Position numbers and translations under genes: made by a program. The notes below the pieces were generated by a model. The model saw nothing but the letters and a program-made list of their open reading frames with translations, was not told where the DNA came from and made no database searches. Positions 18,615 to 27,029 of a DNA stretch of 64,000 nt are shown piece after piece (the stretch's first letter is position 1; every line of letters starts with the position of its first letter). The stretch spans positions 1,066,535 to 1,130,534 of the forward strand of contig NZ_JH376420.1 in assembly GCF_000233455.1 (NCBI RefSeq). Reading direction: 5' to 3'. The DNA comes from [Clostridium] citroniae WAL-17108. GTDB taxonomy: Bacteria; Bacillota; Clostridia; Lachnospirales; Lachnospiraceae.

Positions 18615-19436
18615 TCACCTCCCAAGCTCCTGGAGCGCCAATTCCAGTTGTTCGTCATTAGGCGCTTTTCCATGCCATTGGTATTTATTTTCCATAAAGC
18701 TGACTCCACAGCCTTTTACAGTATTTGCTATGACCGCCACAGGTCCGCTGCTGCTTTCCTCCTTTGCCCTTATAAGCGCGGAGCTGATATCTTCCATATG
18801 ATTACCCTCTGTTTCTACAACCCTCCAGCGAAATGCCTTTAGCTTATCTGAAAAAGGTGATAGATCAATGCTGTCGGATAACAGCGTGGACAGCTGTACC
18901 TTATTGCAGTCAAAAACTGCCACCAGGTTTTTCACCTGTTTCACACCCGCATACATAAGGGCTTCCCATATCTGGCCTTCCTGAGTTTCTCCATCCCCCA
19001 TTAATACAAACGTTGTAAATGAAAGATTTTTTATGATCCCTGCCTCGGCAATTCCTATGCCAACAGAAAGACCCTGTCCCAGTGAACCGGTGCTGTAATC
19101 AACTCCCGGACACTTGTTCATGTCCGGATGCGCCTGAAGCCTGCTATCAATTTGGTCAAATGAGTCGAGCAGCGCCTCATCAAAATAACCTCGCTTGGCA
19201 AGAGCTGTGTAATAGCCTGGACTGGAGTGTCCCTTTGACAATATCAGCCTGTCCCTTTCAATCCAGCCAGGGTTTTCCGGGTCTATCTTCATTATTTTAA
19301 AATATAGGGCCACCAGGATGTCTATTTCTGATAAAGAACCTCCAACATGACCGTTTTGGGCGTGATGGATCATTTTTAATATTGTTTTTCTACATTCGTT
19401 AGAAATCTGCTCCAATTCCCATATCTGTTCATCCAC
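18615..19436 (-). CDS. Transketolase, N-terminal subunit (split transketolase)
   Basis: The 273-residue protein is the thiamine-diphosphate-binding half of transketolase. It contains HAQNGHVGGSLS, DRLILSKGHSSPGYY, TGSLGQGLSVGIG and the GDGETQEGQIWEAL metal/diphosphate motif ending in NKVQLS. The start is GTG after GAGGAG. It lies 27 bases downstream of the permease gene and is adjacent to the C-terminal subunit, so both belong to the importer operon. The pair most likely assimilates a product of the imported pentose-like compound. Confidence 0.88.
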   Translation of the reverse strand: MDEQIWELEQISNECRKTILKMIHHAQNGHVGGSLSEIDILVALYFKIMKIDPENPGWIERDRLILSKGHSSPGYYTALAKRGYFDEALLDSFDQIDSRLQAHPDMNKCPGVDYSTGSLGQGLSVGIGIAEAGIIKNLSFTTFVLMGDGETQEGQIWEALMYAGVKQVKNLVAVFDCNKVQLSTLLSDSIDLSPFSDKLKAFRWRVVETEGNHMEDISSALIRAKEESSSGPVAVIANTVKGCGVSFMENKYQWHGKAPNDEQLELALQELGR

Positions 19437-19463
19437 CTGTTATCATCTCCTCTGAAGGCGCAA

Positions 19464-20447
19464 TCAATTTTTACGTGTTTTTTTCATGGCGTCCACATAT
19501 ACTGCTATCAGAATAACAAGCCCCTTTGCCACTTGCTGCCAGAAAGAATTAAGACCAATCAAATTCATGCCATTATTAATTACGGCGATGATGATACAGC
19601 CAATAATCGTTCCGGTTAATGTTCCAAAGCCTCCGGTCATGGAGGTTCCTCCGAGAACAACTCCCGCAATTGCATCCATCGCTGCGTCTTCCCCGATAAC
19701 AGGCTGGCCGCTGTACATCTTGGCACAGGTTATAATCCCGGCAAATGCCGCCAAAACCCCGCTTAATACATATGTAATAATAATTATCCGGTCAATTTTA
19801 ATTCCAGAAAATCTTGCGGCTTCTTCGTTTCCGCCTATTGCAAAAATACGCCTGCCGTATTTTGTACGGTTCAGCAAGATCCAGAAGATAGCAAATACAA
19901 TAAGCATATAGATAATCAGGTAGGGAAATGCATTGCCAATCATGCCATTGCCAAATTCGTAGAAAAACTCTTCTTTTATAGAGACCGGGCGGGCATTGGT
20001 TAAAAGATAGGAACCGCCGCGGGCTACATAGCTTGTTGCAAGAGTAACAATAAACGGAACCAGACGCAGTTTCGTTATACACATTCCGTTAATAAAACCA
20101 ACAGCGGCGCCGGCTAACAAGCCGATAAGCAGAGAGGCTAAAATGCCCACATTTGTCCGCGCTATCATCAGCGAACAAAGCACGCCGCCAAGACTCATAA
20201 TAGAGCCTACAGAAAGATCGATGCCTCCTGTAAGGATTACAAATGTCATTCCTACCGCTACAATGGCATTAATGGATGTGGTCCTCAGAATTGTAATCAC
20301 ATTGGTAATCCGGAGAAACTTTTCACTTAAAAAAGTAAGTATAATACAAATTATAATCAGCGCGGCCAGGATGCCTAAAAGCTCTCTGGCGCTTTGCACT
20401 GTCTTGCTTTCTGCATGTCTTTTCACCGTTTCAACTTTTTTAATCAT
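19464..20447 (-). CDS. RbsC-type sugar ABC transporter permease
   Basis: This 327-residue integral membrane protein has the pattern of the ribose/xylose permease family (BPD_transp_2): VGMTFVILTGGIDLSVGS near residue 75, the GxxxGxxNG segment in the middle, and AIGGNEEAARFSGI. It should have 8-10 helices. The ATG at 20447 is used; it overlaps the end of the ATPase gene by eight bases, showing coupled translation. It works with the ATPase and lipoprotein upstream to import a sugar-like solute. Confidence 0.9.
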   Translation of the reverse strand: MIKKVETVKRHAESKTVQSARELLGILAALIIICIILTFLSEKFLRITNVITILRTTSINAIVAVGMTFVILTGGIDLSVGSIMSLGGVLCSLMIARTNVGILASLLIGLLAGAAVGFINGMCITKLRLVPFIVTLATSYVARGGSYLLTNARPVSIKEEFFYEFGNGMIGNAFPYLIIYMLIVFAIFWILLNRTKYGRRIFAIGGNEEAARFSGIKIDRIIIITYVLSGVLAAFAGIITCAKMYSGQPVIGEDAAMDAIAGVVLGGTSMTGGFGTLTGTIIGCIIIAVINNGMNLIGLNSFWQQVAKGLVILIAVYVDAMKKTRKN

Positions 20448-21936
20448 TTTTAACCCCCGCTGCATAACTCATAATTAGTTCCTGCGTGGCTTCCGCGCCG
20501 TCAAGGCACGCAACAATCCTGCCACTGTTCATGACATAAACACGGTCGCTCATGCCAAGAACCTCAGGAAGCTCAGAGGAAATCATAATGATACTAGTGC
20601 CCTGTTTGGCAAGCTCATCCATTAGTGTGTATATTTCAGCCTTTGCTCCCACATCAATACCGCGGGTCGGTTCGTCCATAATAATAATATCCGGCTTGGT
20701 TGCAAGCCATTTTGCAACAACTGCCTTCTGCTGGTTACCGCCGGACAAGGAACCGACTGTCTGCCACGGAGAACTGGCTTTAATTGAAAGCTTTGAGAAA
20801 AACGTATGAATGATTTCCTGTTCTTTGGGCCGCTTTACATGAATAAATTTAATAAATTCCTCCAAAACGGTAATTGTAATATTAAACCCAACCGTATTTC
20901 CAAGAATGAGTCCTTCCTCCTTACGACTTTCTGGAATTAGTACAATTCCGTTTCTGATTGCATCTTCAGGCGATTCTATTGCCGTTGCCCGGCCATTTAT
21001 TTTTATGGAGCCGGCTTCTATTCTGTCAATGCCGAACATTGCCCTGGCTAATTCTGTGCGCCCTGCTCCGACTAATCCGGATAGTCCAAGTATCTCGCCT
21101 TTATAAAGCTTCATATTGATATCCTGCAGCTTATCTGATGTACACAGGCCCTCTACTTCCAGTACAACCTCATCCAGCTTCCGTTTTATGTGGGAGTAAT
21201 AATCAGATATCCGGCGGCCAACCATCAGCCGCACAAGCTCGTCTGCATTGGTATCTTCTGTTTTAAGCGTTTCAACATACTCACCATCGCGGATTACCGT
21301 AACACGATCTGAAATATGAAAAATTTCTTCCATACGGTGGGAAATATAGATAATTGAAATGTGTTGCTCTTTTAATTGTTCTATTATCGAAAAAAGCATT
21401 TCAATTTCTTTATTACTCAGGGACGCCGTGGGTTCATCCATAACGACAATTTTGGCATTGTAGGTAAGAGCTTTTACAATTTCCACAACCTGCTTTTGCG
21501 GTGTGCTGAGTTTGCTTACAATCATGGTTGCTTTCAAATCAATACCCAACAAATCAAGCCTTTCCTGAATTTCCTTTTCCGCAGCTTTAAAATCAATAAA
21601 ACAGAATTTATTACAGCGCTCACGACCCATGTATATATTTTCGGCGATTGACATATTATCAGCTAAAACCAATTCCTGATGTATTACGGCAATTCCCTGT
21701 TTAATCGCATCCAGTGAATTATGTATAGAAATTTCTTTTCCTTCTATTTCTATACTGCCGCTGTCCGCCTGATAAATTCCCGACAGAATTTTTATCAATG
21801 TTGATTTTCCGGCGCCATTTTCCCCCAACAGGGCATGCACCTCACCCTTTCTCAGCTCAAAGCTTATATTGTCCAGAGCCTTTATTCCAGAAAAGGATTT
21901 CTGTATATTCTTCATTTTTAATGCGACTTCATGCAT
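20440..21936 (-). CDS. RbsA-type sugar ABC transporter ATP-binding protein
   Basis: The 498-residue protein contains two ABC domains in tandem. The first has Walker A GENGAGKST, signature LSTPQKQ and Walker B VVMDEPTASL. The second has the divergent GLVGAGRTE in place of Walker A, signature LSGGNQQK and IIMDEPTRGID. This is the usual arrangement of the ribose-type (CUT2) family, in which only one site is strongly active. The ATG at 21936 follows AAAGGTGAT. It lies between the substrate-binding and permease genes. Confidence 0.9.
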   Translation of the reverse strand: MHEVALKMKNIQKSFSGIKALDNISFELRKGEVHALLGENGAGKSTLIKILSGIYQADSGSIEIEGKEISIHNSLDAIKQGIAVIHQELVLADNMSIAENIYMGRERCNKFCFIDFKAAEKEIQERLDLLGIDLKATMIVSKLSTPQKQVVEIVKALTYNAKIVVMDEPTASLSNKEIEMLFSIIEQLKEQHISIIYISHRMEEIFHISDRVTVIRDGEYVETLKTEDTNADELVRLMVGRRISDYYSHIKRKLDEVVLEVEGLCTSDKLQDINMKLYKGEILGLSGLVGAGRTELARAMFGIDRIEAGSIKINGRATAIESPEDAIRNGIVLIPESRKEEGLILGNTVGFNITITVLEEFIKFIHVKRPKEQEIIHTFFSKLSIKASSPWQTVGSLSGGNQQKAVVAKWLATKPDIIIMDEPTRGIDVGAKAEIYTLMDELAKQGTSIIMISSELPEVLGMSDRVYVMNSGRIVACLDGAEATQELIMSYAAGVKND

Positions 21937-22020
21937 AGAAACATCACCTTTCAAAAGGGGATGACGTCTATCCCCTTATGATCTGCTTTTTCTAACAAAT
22001 TCCATTAAGGCCGGAAAGGG

Positions 22021-23046
22021 TTACAGGTAATCTGCTACATTATCACTGTTAATAAATGTAATTGGTAGCGTTATGTTAAACTCATAGTCCTCATTGGCCC
22101 AGTAGGAATAGAAAAATTCCGCTGATGTCTGGCCCATTAAAAACGGATCCTGCTGAACGGTTCCTGCAATTTCACCGGAAGCGATAAGTTCTTTATTCTC
22201 TGTATTTCCATCCACGCCATAAACCAGACAATTCGGAATCATCCCGGCAGTTTTTAAGGAAGAATATGCGCCCATTGCAGCCGGATCATCTATACAGAAA
22301 CAAATATTAGCTTCCGGATGTGCCTGAATCAGATTCTCAGTGGTGGATGCCGCCGCTTCGGTTCCTGCCCCCGGCTGAACAGCCAATATTTCTATATCGT
22401 TATCCTCGCACGCCTTAAGAAATCCTTCAAGACGGGCTTCAGGCGCCGGCGCCCCCGGATTTTCAAGACATATGGCTTTTCCCTTTTCTCCCCGTTTTTC
22501 CATTTTGGCGGCCGCGTCAACACCGCATTGGTAACCGGCGTCATAATTGTCAGAAGCCGTCATGCCAATTACAACTGATTCATCCGCACAAATGTTATCC
22601 GACTGTACAACCGGAATACCAGCGGCATTTGCTATTTTAATGGATGAAATATGTCCTTCTTTATCAAGCGCATCTACAATGATACCATCGACTTCCCTGG
22701 CAACTAGGTCTTCTATACACTGGTTGATGGTCTCAACAGAATAGGCTCCGTCAAGGGTGACAACCTCATCTCCGTTTTTTGCCGCAATGTCGCGTACGCC
22801 TTCGTCAAAATGCTGGCAATGTTCAATCGCGCCGTTCAGAAGAACAAGTCCCAATACACGTCCGCCCTCTTTCGTTTCCGTCTCTGCCGTAGCGGAGGAT
22901 GCTTCAGTCCCTACCGTAGCGGAAGACGCTTCTGTTTTCTCCGGAGCCGGGGCCGTCTCAGTTTTAGAGCCCGCCGACCCGCACGCCGCTAAACTCAGCA
23001 GCATAAAAGCTGTTAAAACGAATGCAATAACTTTTTTCTTTTTCAT
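22021..23046 (-). CDS. Sugar-type ABC transporter substrate-binding lipoprotein
   Basis: The 341-residue protein starts with a lipoprotein signal (KKKKVIAFVLTAFMLLSLAAC) with the lipobox Cys at residue 22. A Ser/Ala/Thr/Glu-rich linker follows in which TEASSAT occurs twice. The mature part is a periplasmic-binding-protein type 1 fold (DGIIVDALD, IPVVQSDN, GASD-like ASDNYDAGYQCG), as in RbsB. It is the first transporter gene, behind AAAGGAGAAGG. Ligand cannot be told. The context of transketolase and ureide-type enzymes would fit a pentose, a nucleoside-like or a ureido-sugar compound. Confidence 0.88.
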   Translation of the reverse strand: MKKKKVIAFVLTAFMLLSLAACGSAGSKTETAPAPEKTEASSATVGTEASSATAETETKEGGRVLGLVLLNGAIEHCQHFDEGVRDIAAKNGDEVVTLDGAYSVETINQCIEDLVAREVDGIIVDALDKEGHISSIKIANAAGIPVVQSDNICADESVVIGMTASDNYDAGYQCGVDAAAKMEKRGEKGKAICLENPGAPAPEARLEGFLKACEDNDIEILAVQPGAGTEAAASTTENLIQAHPEANICFCIDDPAAMGAYSSLKTAGMIPNCLVYGVDGNTENKELIASGEIAGTVQQDPFLMGQTSAEFFYSYWANEDYEFNITLPITFINSDNVADYL

Positions 23047-23114
23047 AGTTCCTTCTCCTTTTTTATTTTTATCCAGGATTGCCTGGTTCAGTTTTATGTA
23101 AAGCCCCCTGTAAA

Positions 23115-23582
23115 TTAATAAAAAGTTTTCGTATCAACCGGGATTTGAAACAGTTCTACAAAAATTCCATCGGGATCATAGCAGTAAGCTGTTTTTGCTC
23201 CTTCAAATGTACTGTTATCGCAGTCCATTGGCGATGCAGTAAATGTTACTCCCATACCGCAAAGTTTTTCATACATCTCATCAATATTTTCAACCAGAAA
23301 AGAAATATGAGGCATACCTACATCGCAGCATCTGGCATCGGAAGGAAAGGCTTTTCCTAGCGGATGAATATACTGAAGAAGCTCAACAAGCGTGTTACCC
23401 ATGGATGTTTTCAACCATACAAGACGGTTATGAGCCCCTTCCATCTGAGTCTCCATGCTTAGCCGCTCCCCCTGCTCGTCAACATCCTTGACAACATCAA
23501 GACCAAGTCCATCCCTGTAAAAGATCAAAGACTTGTCCATGTCACTGACAGTCAGGCACGTGTGATGAATTCCAAATGTCAT
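23115..23582 (-). CDS. VOC-family (glyoxalase/epimerase-like) protein
   Basis: This 155-residue protein has two beta-alpha-beta-beta-beta repeats of the vicinal-oxygen-chelate fold. Candidate metal ligands are the His in HHTCLTV, the Glu in TLVELLQY, the His in MPHISFLV and the Glu in FVELFQ, as in glyoxalase I and methylmalonyl-CoA epimerase. It is the first gene of the minus-strand catabolic run, 68 bases before the substrate-binding protein. It faces the GntR relic across a palindrome-rich promoter region. It may epimerise or dehydrate a pathway intermediate; substrate unknown. Confidence 0.82.
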   Translation of the reverse strand: MTFGIHHTCLTVSDMDKSLIFYRDGLGLDVVKDVDEQGERLSMETQMEGAHNRLVWLKTSMGNTLVELLQYIHPLGKAFPSDARCCDVGMPHISFLVENIDEMYEKLCGMGVTFTASPMDCDNSTFEGAKTAYCYDPDGIFVELFQIPVDTKTFY

Positions 23583-23670
23583 AATTGATTCCCCCTTTTG
23601 GTTAAAATTAATAAATTTTTAAGTTGCATTTGATTCATATTATTATTTTTGCACATTTTTCTAGCTATGT

Positions 23671-23727
23671 CAATTCATTTTTGAAATTATTTTATATTTT
23701 TATATATATTAATTCAAAAATGAAATT
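23671..23727. promoter_or_regulatory. Paired palindromes in the divergent promoter region, probable regulator operators
   Basis: TTCATTTTTGAA (23674-23685) and TTCAAAAATGAA (23713-23724) are reverse complements spaced 39 bases apart, and each is close to palindromic. A minus-strand TTGACA at 23667-23672 with AAAAAT 17 bases on could drive the VOC-importer operon. A repressor bound here would control it. The GntR gene next to it is broken, so control may be lost or taken over by another regulator. Confidence 0.5.
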
Positions 23728-23801
23728 AGTACATTGTTTTTATTTATACACTTTCAAAAATTTACTATCCATCGTCTGATCAGAAAGAAAAAGGAAAAGG
23801 G

Positions 23802-24271
23802 ATGCCTCATAAAAAACAGGCTGACCACAATAATAGGGTGATTAGCCGTGGACCGGTTCGTGAAGCAATCCTTCGGATTGATCAAGAAGGAGAAGTATTT
23901 GTGCCTACCAGAAGAGTCATTGAGACATTTGTTGCTAAAAATGCTTGCCGGTATTTAACCATTGCAGATTACCAGTACTTAGAATCTCTTATTCAGCAAA
24001 TGGAAATGGCTGATGCGGAAGATGACCTTTATAACTTAACTGATTTGGATATGAAATTTCATTCCTATCTGATTGAACACACGCTTCTAGTCTTACAATC
24101 TGTGCTTTATGGAATAATATATCATCCAAAACCCGTTCACACTTACTGCAACAAGGAATCATAAAAGATTCATTAAACATAGTTGCTCAAGAGCATCGGG
24201 AATATTTAGAATACATTAAGAATCAGGAAGTTAACAAAATAGAAGAACATTTAAAAGCTAATATTTATTAA
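23802..24271 (+). pseudogene. Frameshifted GntR/FadR-type regulator
   Basis: The first frame (23802-24164) contains a partial helix-turn-helix end (ISRGPVREAILRI) and the start of an FCD ligand domain. Near 24105 the reading frame shifts: another frame continues with the expected C-terminal helices (AQEHREYLEYIKNQE) to a TAA ending at 24271. The usual N-terminal winged-helix start is also missing. The gene was probably the divergent regulator of the importer operon and now looks inactive, unless the shift is a sequencing error. Confidence 0.7.
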
Positions 24272-24333
24272 ACTTAATTATTCTTGCTCTATATTACCGC
24301 CTGCAGCGAAATAGAAGGTGTTTTTCCAAAAAA

Positions 24334-24364
24334 ATGGACGGGGAGATTTCTTCTTCTCGTCCAT
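24334..24364. terminator. Hairpin terminator, copy 1 of a dispersed hairpin repeat
   Basis: ATGGACGGGGAGA pairs with TTCTCGTCCAT. The preceding 50 bases (ATTACCG, GAAAT, AAGGTGTT, TTCCAAAAAAA) match those before the hairpin at 41461-41490, so the two are related repeat copies. Confidence 0.6.
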
Positions 24365-24520
24365 TGATAGTTCTCAGTTAATTTTACAATATCCTGTCAA
24401 AGCTTATACCATGAAACCATTCTTTGCGATTTTTGTCCGTTTATGGCGGACTTTATCGTTTTTTTAGCGTTTTGTGTCTTTATACAATAGACATTTTGGA
24501 TATAATTTACATATTTTTAG

Positions 24521-24550
24521 GGAGGCAGTTATTCTGTCTCCCCATTTTTT
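24521..24550 (+). terminator. Rho-independent terminator
   Basis: GGGAGGCAG and CTGTCTCCC form a stem around TTATT, followed by six T residues. It lies just past the stop of the minus-strand relic at 24556. Confidence 0.55.
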
Positions 24551-24555
24551 ACAAT

Positions 24556-24726
24556 TCACCACATTGTATAAATTTCATGATCATACGGATTTTTGCAGCA
24601 TACATTTGCAAAGGATGTACCATAGGTTGTTGCCGCTACAGTAACCTCGTAAACCCCGTTATTCGGTACATTAGGAAATAATTCAATCTTTTTTGCCTTT
24701 GTAACTCCATTGTAACGATAATTTCA
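24556..24726 (-). pseudogene. C-terminal relic, paralogue of the fragment at 41521-41757
   Basis: This open frame of about 56 residues lacks a start codon: an in-frame stop immediately precedes it. It encodes IELFPNVPNNGVYEVTVAAT followed by the same kind of GTSFANVCCKNPYD end found at 41521-41757. The two copies share most residues of the last 40. The intact protein is not in the window. The family is unknown to me; the paired Cys and all-beta look suggest a small domain. Confidence 0.5.
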
Positions 24727-24731
24727 TTTTT

Positions 24732-25046
24732 CTATCTAAAATCTTTACATAGAAACACCGCCATGTAATAATCCCGGCCACGATCTACATCATATTTACT
24801 ATGATACAGCAAAACCGTCAGCTTATCAGGCATTCCATTCATTTTTTTATGCTGAGTTAAAATCCGTTCAACAGTTTCATCTGTATGCCACGGCTTATAC
24901 ACAACGACATGAAGCTCCGTATCCCTGAAGTCTGCACCCTCCTGAGAAAATATTTTGTATATCTTGTATTCTGGAATACAGATGTATATACCGCCTAATA
25001 ATATAATTAATATAACTGCAATAAAACATCTTCTATATGTACCCAT
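24732..25046 (-). CDS. Small membrane-anchored or secreted protein, unknown
   Basis: The 104-residue product has a basic N-terminus and a hydrophobic segment (residues 8-25, CFIAVILIILLGGIYICI) that could be an uncleaved signal anchor. About 80 mostly polar residues follow, with a possible alpha/beta fold (LHVVVYKPWHTDETVERIL, KLTVLLYHS). The ribosome site GGGAGGGGG is strong. It lies immediately before the relic at 24556-24726 in the same direction, so the two may once have formed an operon. I do not recognise it. Confidence 0.6.
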   Translation of the reverse strand: MGTYRRCFIAVILIILLGGIYICIPEYKIYKIFSQEGADFRDTELHVVVYKPWHTDETVERILTQHKKMNGMPDKLTVLLYHSKYDVDRGRDYYMAVFLCKDFR

Positions 25047-25130
25047 TTTTATCCCCCTCCCTATAGCAAACGCTATGTTATATTAAAATCCCCACCAATA
25101 CGACATTTTATTTGAACTTTTATATATTTA

Positions 25131-25147
25131 TTGACACTTTAAATGTC
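25131..25147. promoter_or_regulatory. Palindrome overlapping a -35-like TTGACA, possible XRE operator
   Basis: GACACTTTAAATGTC is a near-perfect palindrome overlapping TTGACA 46-61 bases before the XRE start codon, a usual place for autoregulation. Confidence 0.4.
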
Positions 25148-25192
25148 TAATTAGCTAGTAGAATAGTAACAATAGGTATATAGGGGGTGCGC

Positions 25193-25495
25193 ATGGAAAT
25201 ATATGATTTTGGATACCGTTTAAGAGAACTTAGAGAAAAACGCAATTTATCCCAATCGCAAGTTGCCGCACACTTGGATATCACACGATCTGCAATTAGT
25301 AATTATGAAGGGAACCTGTCTTATCCATCTGCCGAAGTTTTGTCCAAACTTGCAATTTTATACCATACTACTACTGATTATATCCTTGGACTTGAAAACC
25401 GTAAGATAATTGTAATTGATGGTTTAGCGCCAGAACAAGAAAAGGCGATTGAAGATATAGTGGAAATCTTAAAGAAGCAGTTTAAATCCAAATAG
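25193..25495 (+). CDS. XRE-family helix-turn-helix regulator
   Basis: The 100-residue protein has a classical Cro/cI HTH at residues about 6-62 (RELREKRNLSQSQVAAHL, RSAISNYEGN, LAILYHTTTDYILGL). A short acidic-to-basic helical tail ends FKSK. The ATG at 25193 is favoured because AGGGGG lies six bases upstream. A hairpin terminator follows directly. A degenerate copy of its last 20 residues occurs at 33156-33248. It sits at one edge of the Hsp70-HerA operon but points the other way and need not regulate it. Confidence 0.85.
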   Translation: MEIYDFGYRLRELREKRNLSQSQVAAHLDITRSAISNYEGNLSYPSAEVLSKLAILYHTTTDYILGLENRKIIVIDGLAPEQEKAIEDIVEILKKQFKSK

Positions 25496-25510
25496 ATGTT
25501 TCAAAAAAAA

Positions 25511-25545
25511 GACGGGGAGAATTATACTCCTCGTCTTTCTTATTT
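25511..25545 (+). terminator. Hairpin terminator after XRE gene, copy 2 of dispersed repeat
   Basis: GACGGGGAG pairs with CTCCTCGTC through one G-T pair; flanked by A8 on the left and TTTCTTATTTT on the right. Confidence 0.75.
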
Positions 25546-25546
25546 T

Positions 25547-25684
25547 CCAATTTCATACCCCATTCTAAGAATTATCAGCGCATCCTCAGTTATTGATTCT
25601 TCAGGCTTTAAGACATATCCATTGATGATCATATTCAGTTTCTCATCTACATCCTTTCCATCTATGTTTTCATTGGTCTTTTAT
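25547..25684 (-). pseudogene. Short minus-strand frame after the 168-residue gene, likely relic
   Basis: Directly past the 168-residue gene a frame of about 45 codons runs to TAA and ends GYVLKPEESI then ILRMGYEIGK. It looks protein-like (regular amphipathic helix), but an in-frame stop precedes it and there is no ATG near a ribosome site. It is probably the C-terminal remnant of a further gene of the Hsp70-HerA operon, or a small protein with an unusual start. Confidence 0.4.
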
Positions 25685-26176
25685 CCCCGTGAGCCTGCAA
25701 TAAGTATCGTACTGATCTGGCAGAAGAAGTTCCCTTAACGCCATATAATACTGCTTAATCTCATCTCTTAGTCTCTGATCTCTGTGTTCTCCCGCCGGGG
25801 CGCCGGCCTCCTTAAGCATCAGTGCCAGAGCTTCCTCATACCTTTTTGACGCTTTCTGGTACCTTATCTTTTCCTCAGGACTCTTTGGCAAAAGCAGCTG
25901 TGGCGTGTGGTAATCTTTATCACAAAACTGCGGATGGAAGGTCAGATTCTGCACGCGGATCACCCTTCCCTGGGGATAGAGCACAACGGCTTCATACTGA
26001 GGTTTCCAGATCTCCAGGCCATTTTCCCGGACCCGCAAACGATGATAGAGAAAATGTACACACAGTTCACCATTTATCAGAGAAAATGCCGGATACAGCA
26101 TCCCCTGTTCCAGGGGAATTATTTTCCTTAAAATCTCATTTCCCTGCATATTAGCTAAAAATTGTTTCCAATCCAT
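25670..26176 (-). CDS. Unknown soluble protein in the Hsp70-HerA operon
   Basis: The 168-residue product starts at an ATG with an ideal AAGGAGG five bases upstream, ten bases after the peptidase-like gene. It has no membrane segment. Residues 25-95 look beta-rich (LCVHFLYHRLRV, YEAVVLYPQGRVIRV) and residues 100-165 helical. It is the last full gene of the operon. I do not recognise a family. Its spacing shows co-expression with the ATPases and protease, so it is likely a partner, substrate or immunity-type component. Confidence 0.65.
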   Translation of the reverse strand: MDWKQFLANMQGNEILRKIIPLEQGMLYPAFSLINGELCVHFLYHRLRVRENGLEIWKPQYEAVVLYPQGRVIRVQNLTFHPQFCDKDYHTPQLLLPKSPEEKIRYQKASKRYEEALALMLKEAGAPAGEHRDQRLRDEIKQYYMALRELLLPDQYDTYCRLTGIKDQ

Positions 26177-26186
26177 ATGTTCCTCC

Positions 26187-27029
26187 TTATTCACGATGCG
26201 CGATCAGCAGGTAATTCAAACCTGTAAACCAAGCGTCCATAAAATTATCATAGGATATTTCCTTCATCCGCCCATCCTCTATACCCGGATCATTGACAAT
26301 GACCTTCTGTTTCACCTCGTCCACGGTTACGATCTCAATGGCATGGTTGGATGAACATAATGGATAATAGTCACTATATTCTGTGCTGAGCGCAAGATCG
26401 TTTACTGTAACGATCATACGCTCCCCCTTTCTGGAGGCCTGCAAAATATCATCAAAAGAAGCTGCCCACTTTGTGGTCGTATGCACTCCATATAACTCTA
26501 ATAAGTTTCCTATATCCTCCCCTGATGTACCCTCACCCGGCACATACCAGCCATGGTTCATGGCTGCAAATCTCATTTCTTCCTCAGTTTCTATGACTTT
26601 TGTATACTCGTTCAGAATGAACTGCTGGCTGACAATGGCACAGGTATCATTATACTTTTGCAGATGCCATTCTTTTGCGGCTTCCCCTGTATCATGTATA
26701 CGGTCCTGCTCCATCTTATGTTCCTGTATCATTTTCTCCAGCAAGGGGGAGCGGATGGTTTCCCTCAGAGTACCATCCTCCATTTTTTCCTTAAAAATGC
26801 GGACGCCGTTGTCCTCATTCCCCTCCGATCCATGTTCCTTTTCACCTTCCGTTCCCAGTTCCTGAAGGTTTTCCATGATCCGTTTCCATTCTGCCGGATC
26901 CTGCTCTCCGGACTCAGACCCCTCCTGAAGATTGTCAATGATCTCTTTCCATTCCGGATCCGTCTCCCCGACAGGCTCTGTCAGATCAACTATCTCCTCA
27001 GGACTAAAATACTCAAACTCAGCACTCAT
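26187..27029 (-). CDS. C39-like cysteine peptidase with acidic repeat-bearing N-terminus
   Basis: The C-terminal part (about residues 120-280) fits a peptidase C39-like papain fold: Gln124 six residues before Cys130 (QKYNDTCAIVS), His229 (SSNHAIEIV) and Asp247 (VNDPG). The Gln-Cys spacing matches the oxyanion arrangement of bacteriocin-leader peptidases. The first 110 residues are very acidic and contain a short repeat, PEWKEIIDNLQE (25-36) and AEWKRIMENLQE (46-57), possibly docking motifs. There is no signal peptide or membrane helix. Its ATG overlaps the stop of the upstream membrane protein by four bases. It probably cleaves a protein substrate under control of the neighbouring ATPases; C39-like non-proteolytic roles cannot be excluded. 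Confidence 0.7.
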   Translation of the reverse strand: MSAEFEYFSPEEIVDLTEPVGETDPEWKEIIDNLQEGSESGEQDPAEWKRIMENLQELGTEGEKEHGSEGNEDNGVRIFKEKMEDGTLRETIRSPLLEKMIQEHKMEQDRIHDTGEAAKEWHLQKYNDTCAIVSQQFILNEYTKVIETEEEMRFAAMNHGWYVPGEGTSGEDIGNLLELYGVHTTTKWAASFDDILQASRKGERMIVTVNDLALSTEYSDYYPLCSSNHAIEIVTVDEVKQKVIVNDPGIEDGRMKEISYDNFMDAWFTGLNYLLIAHRE

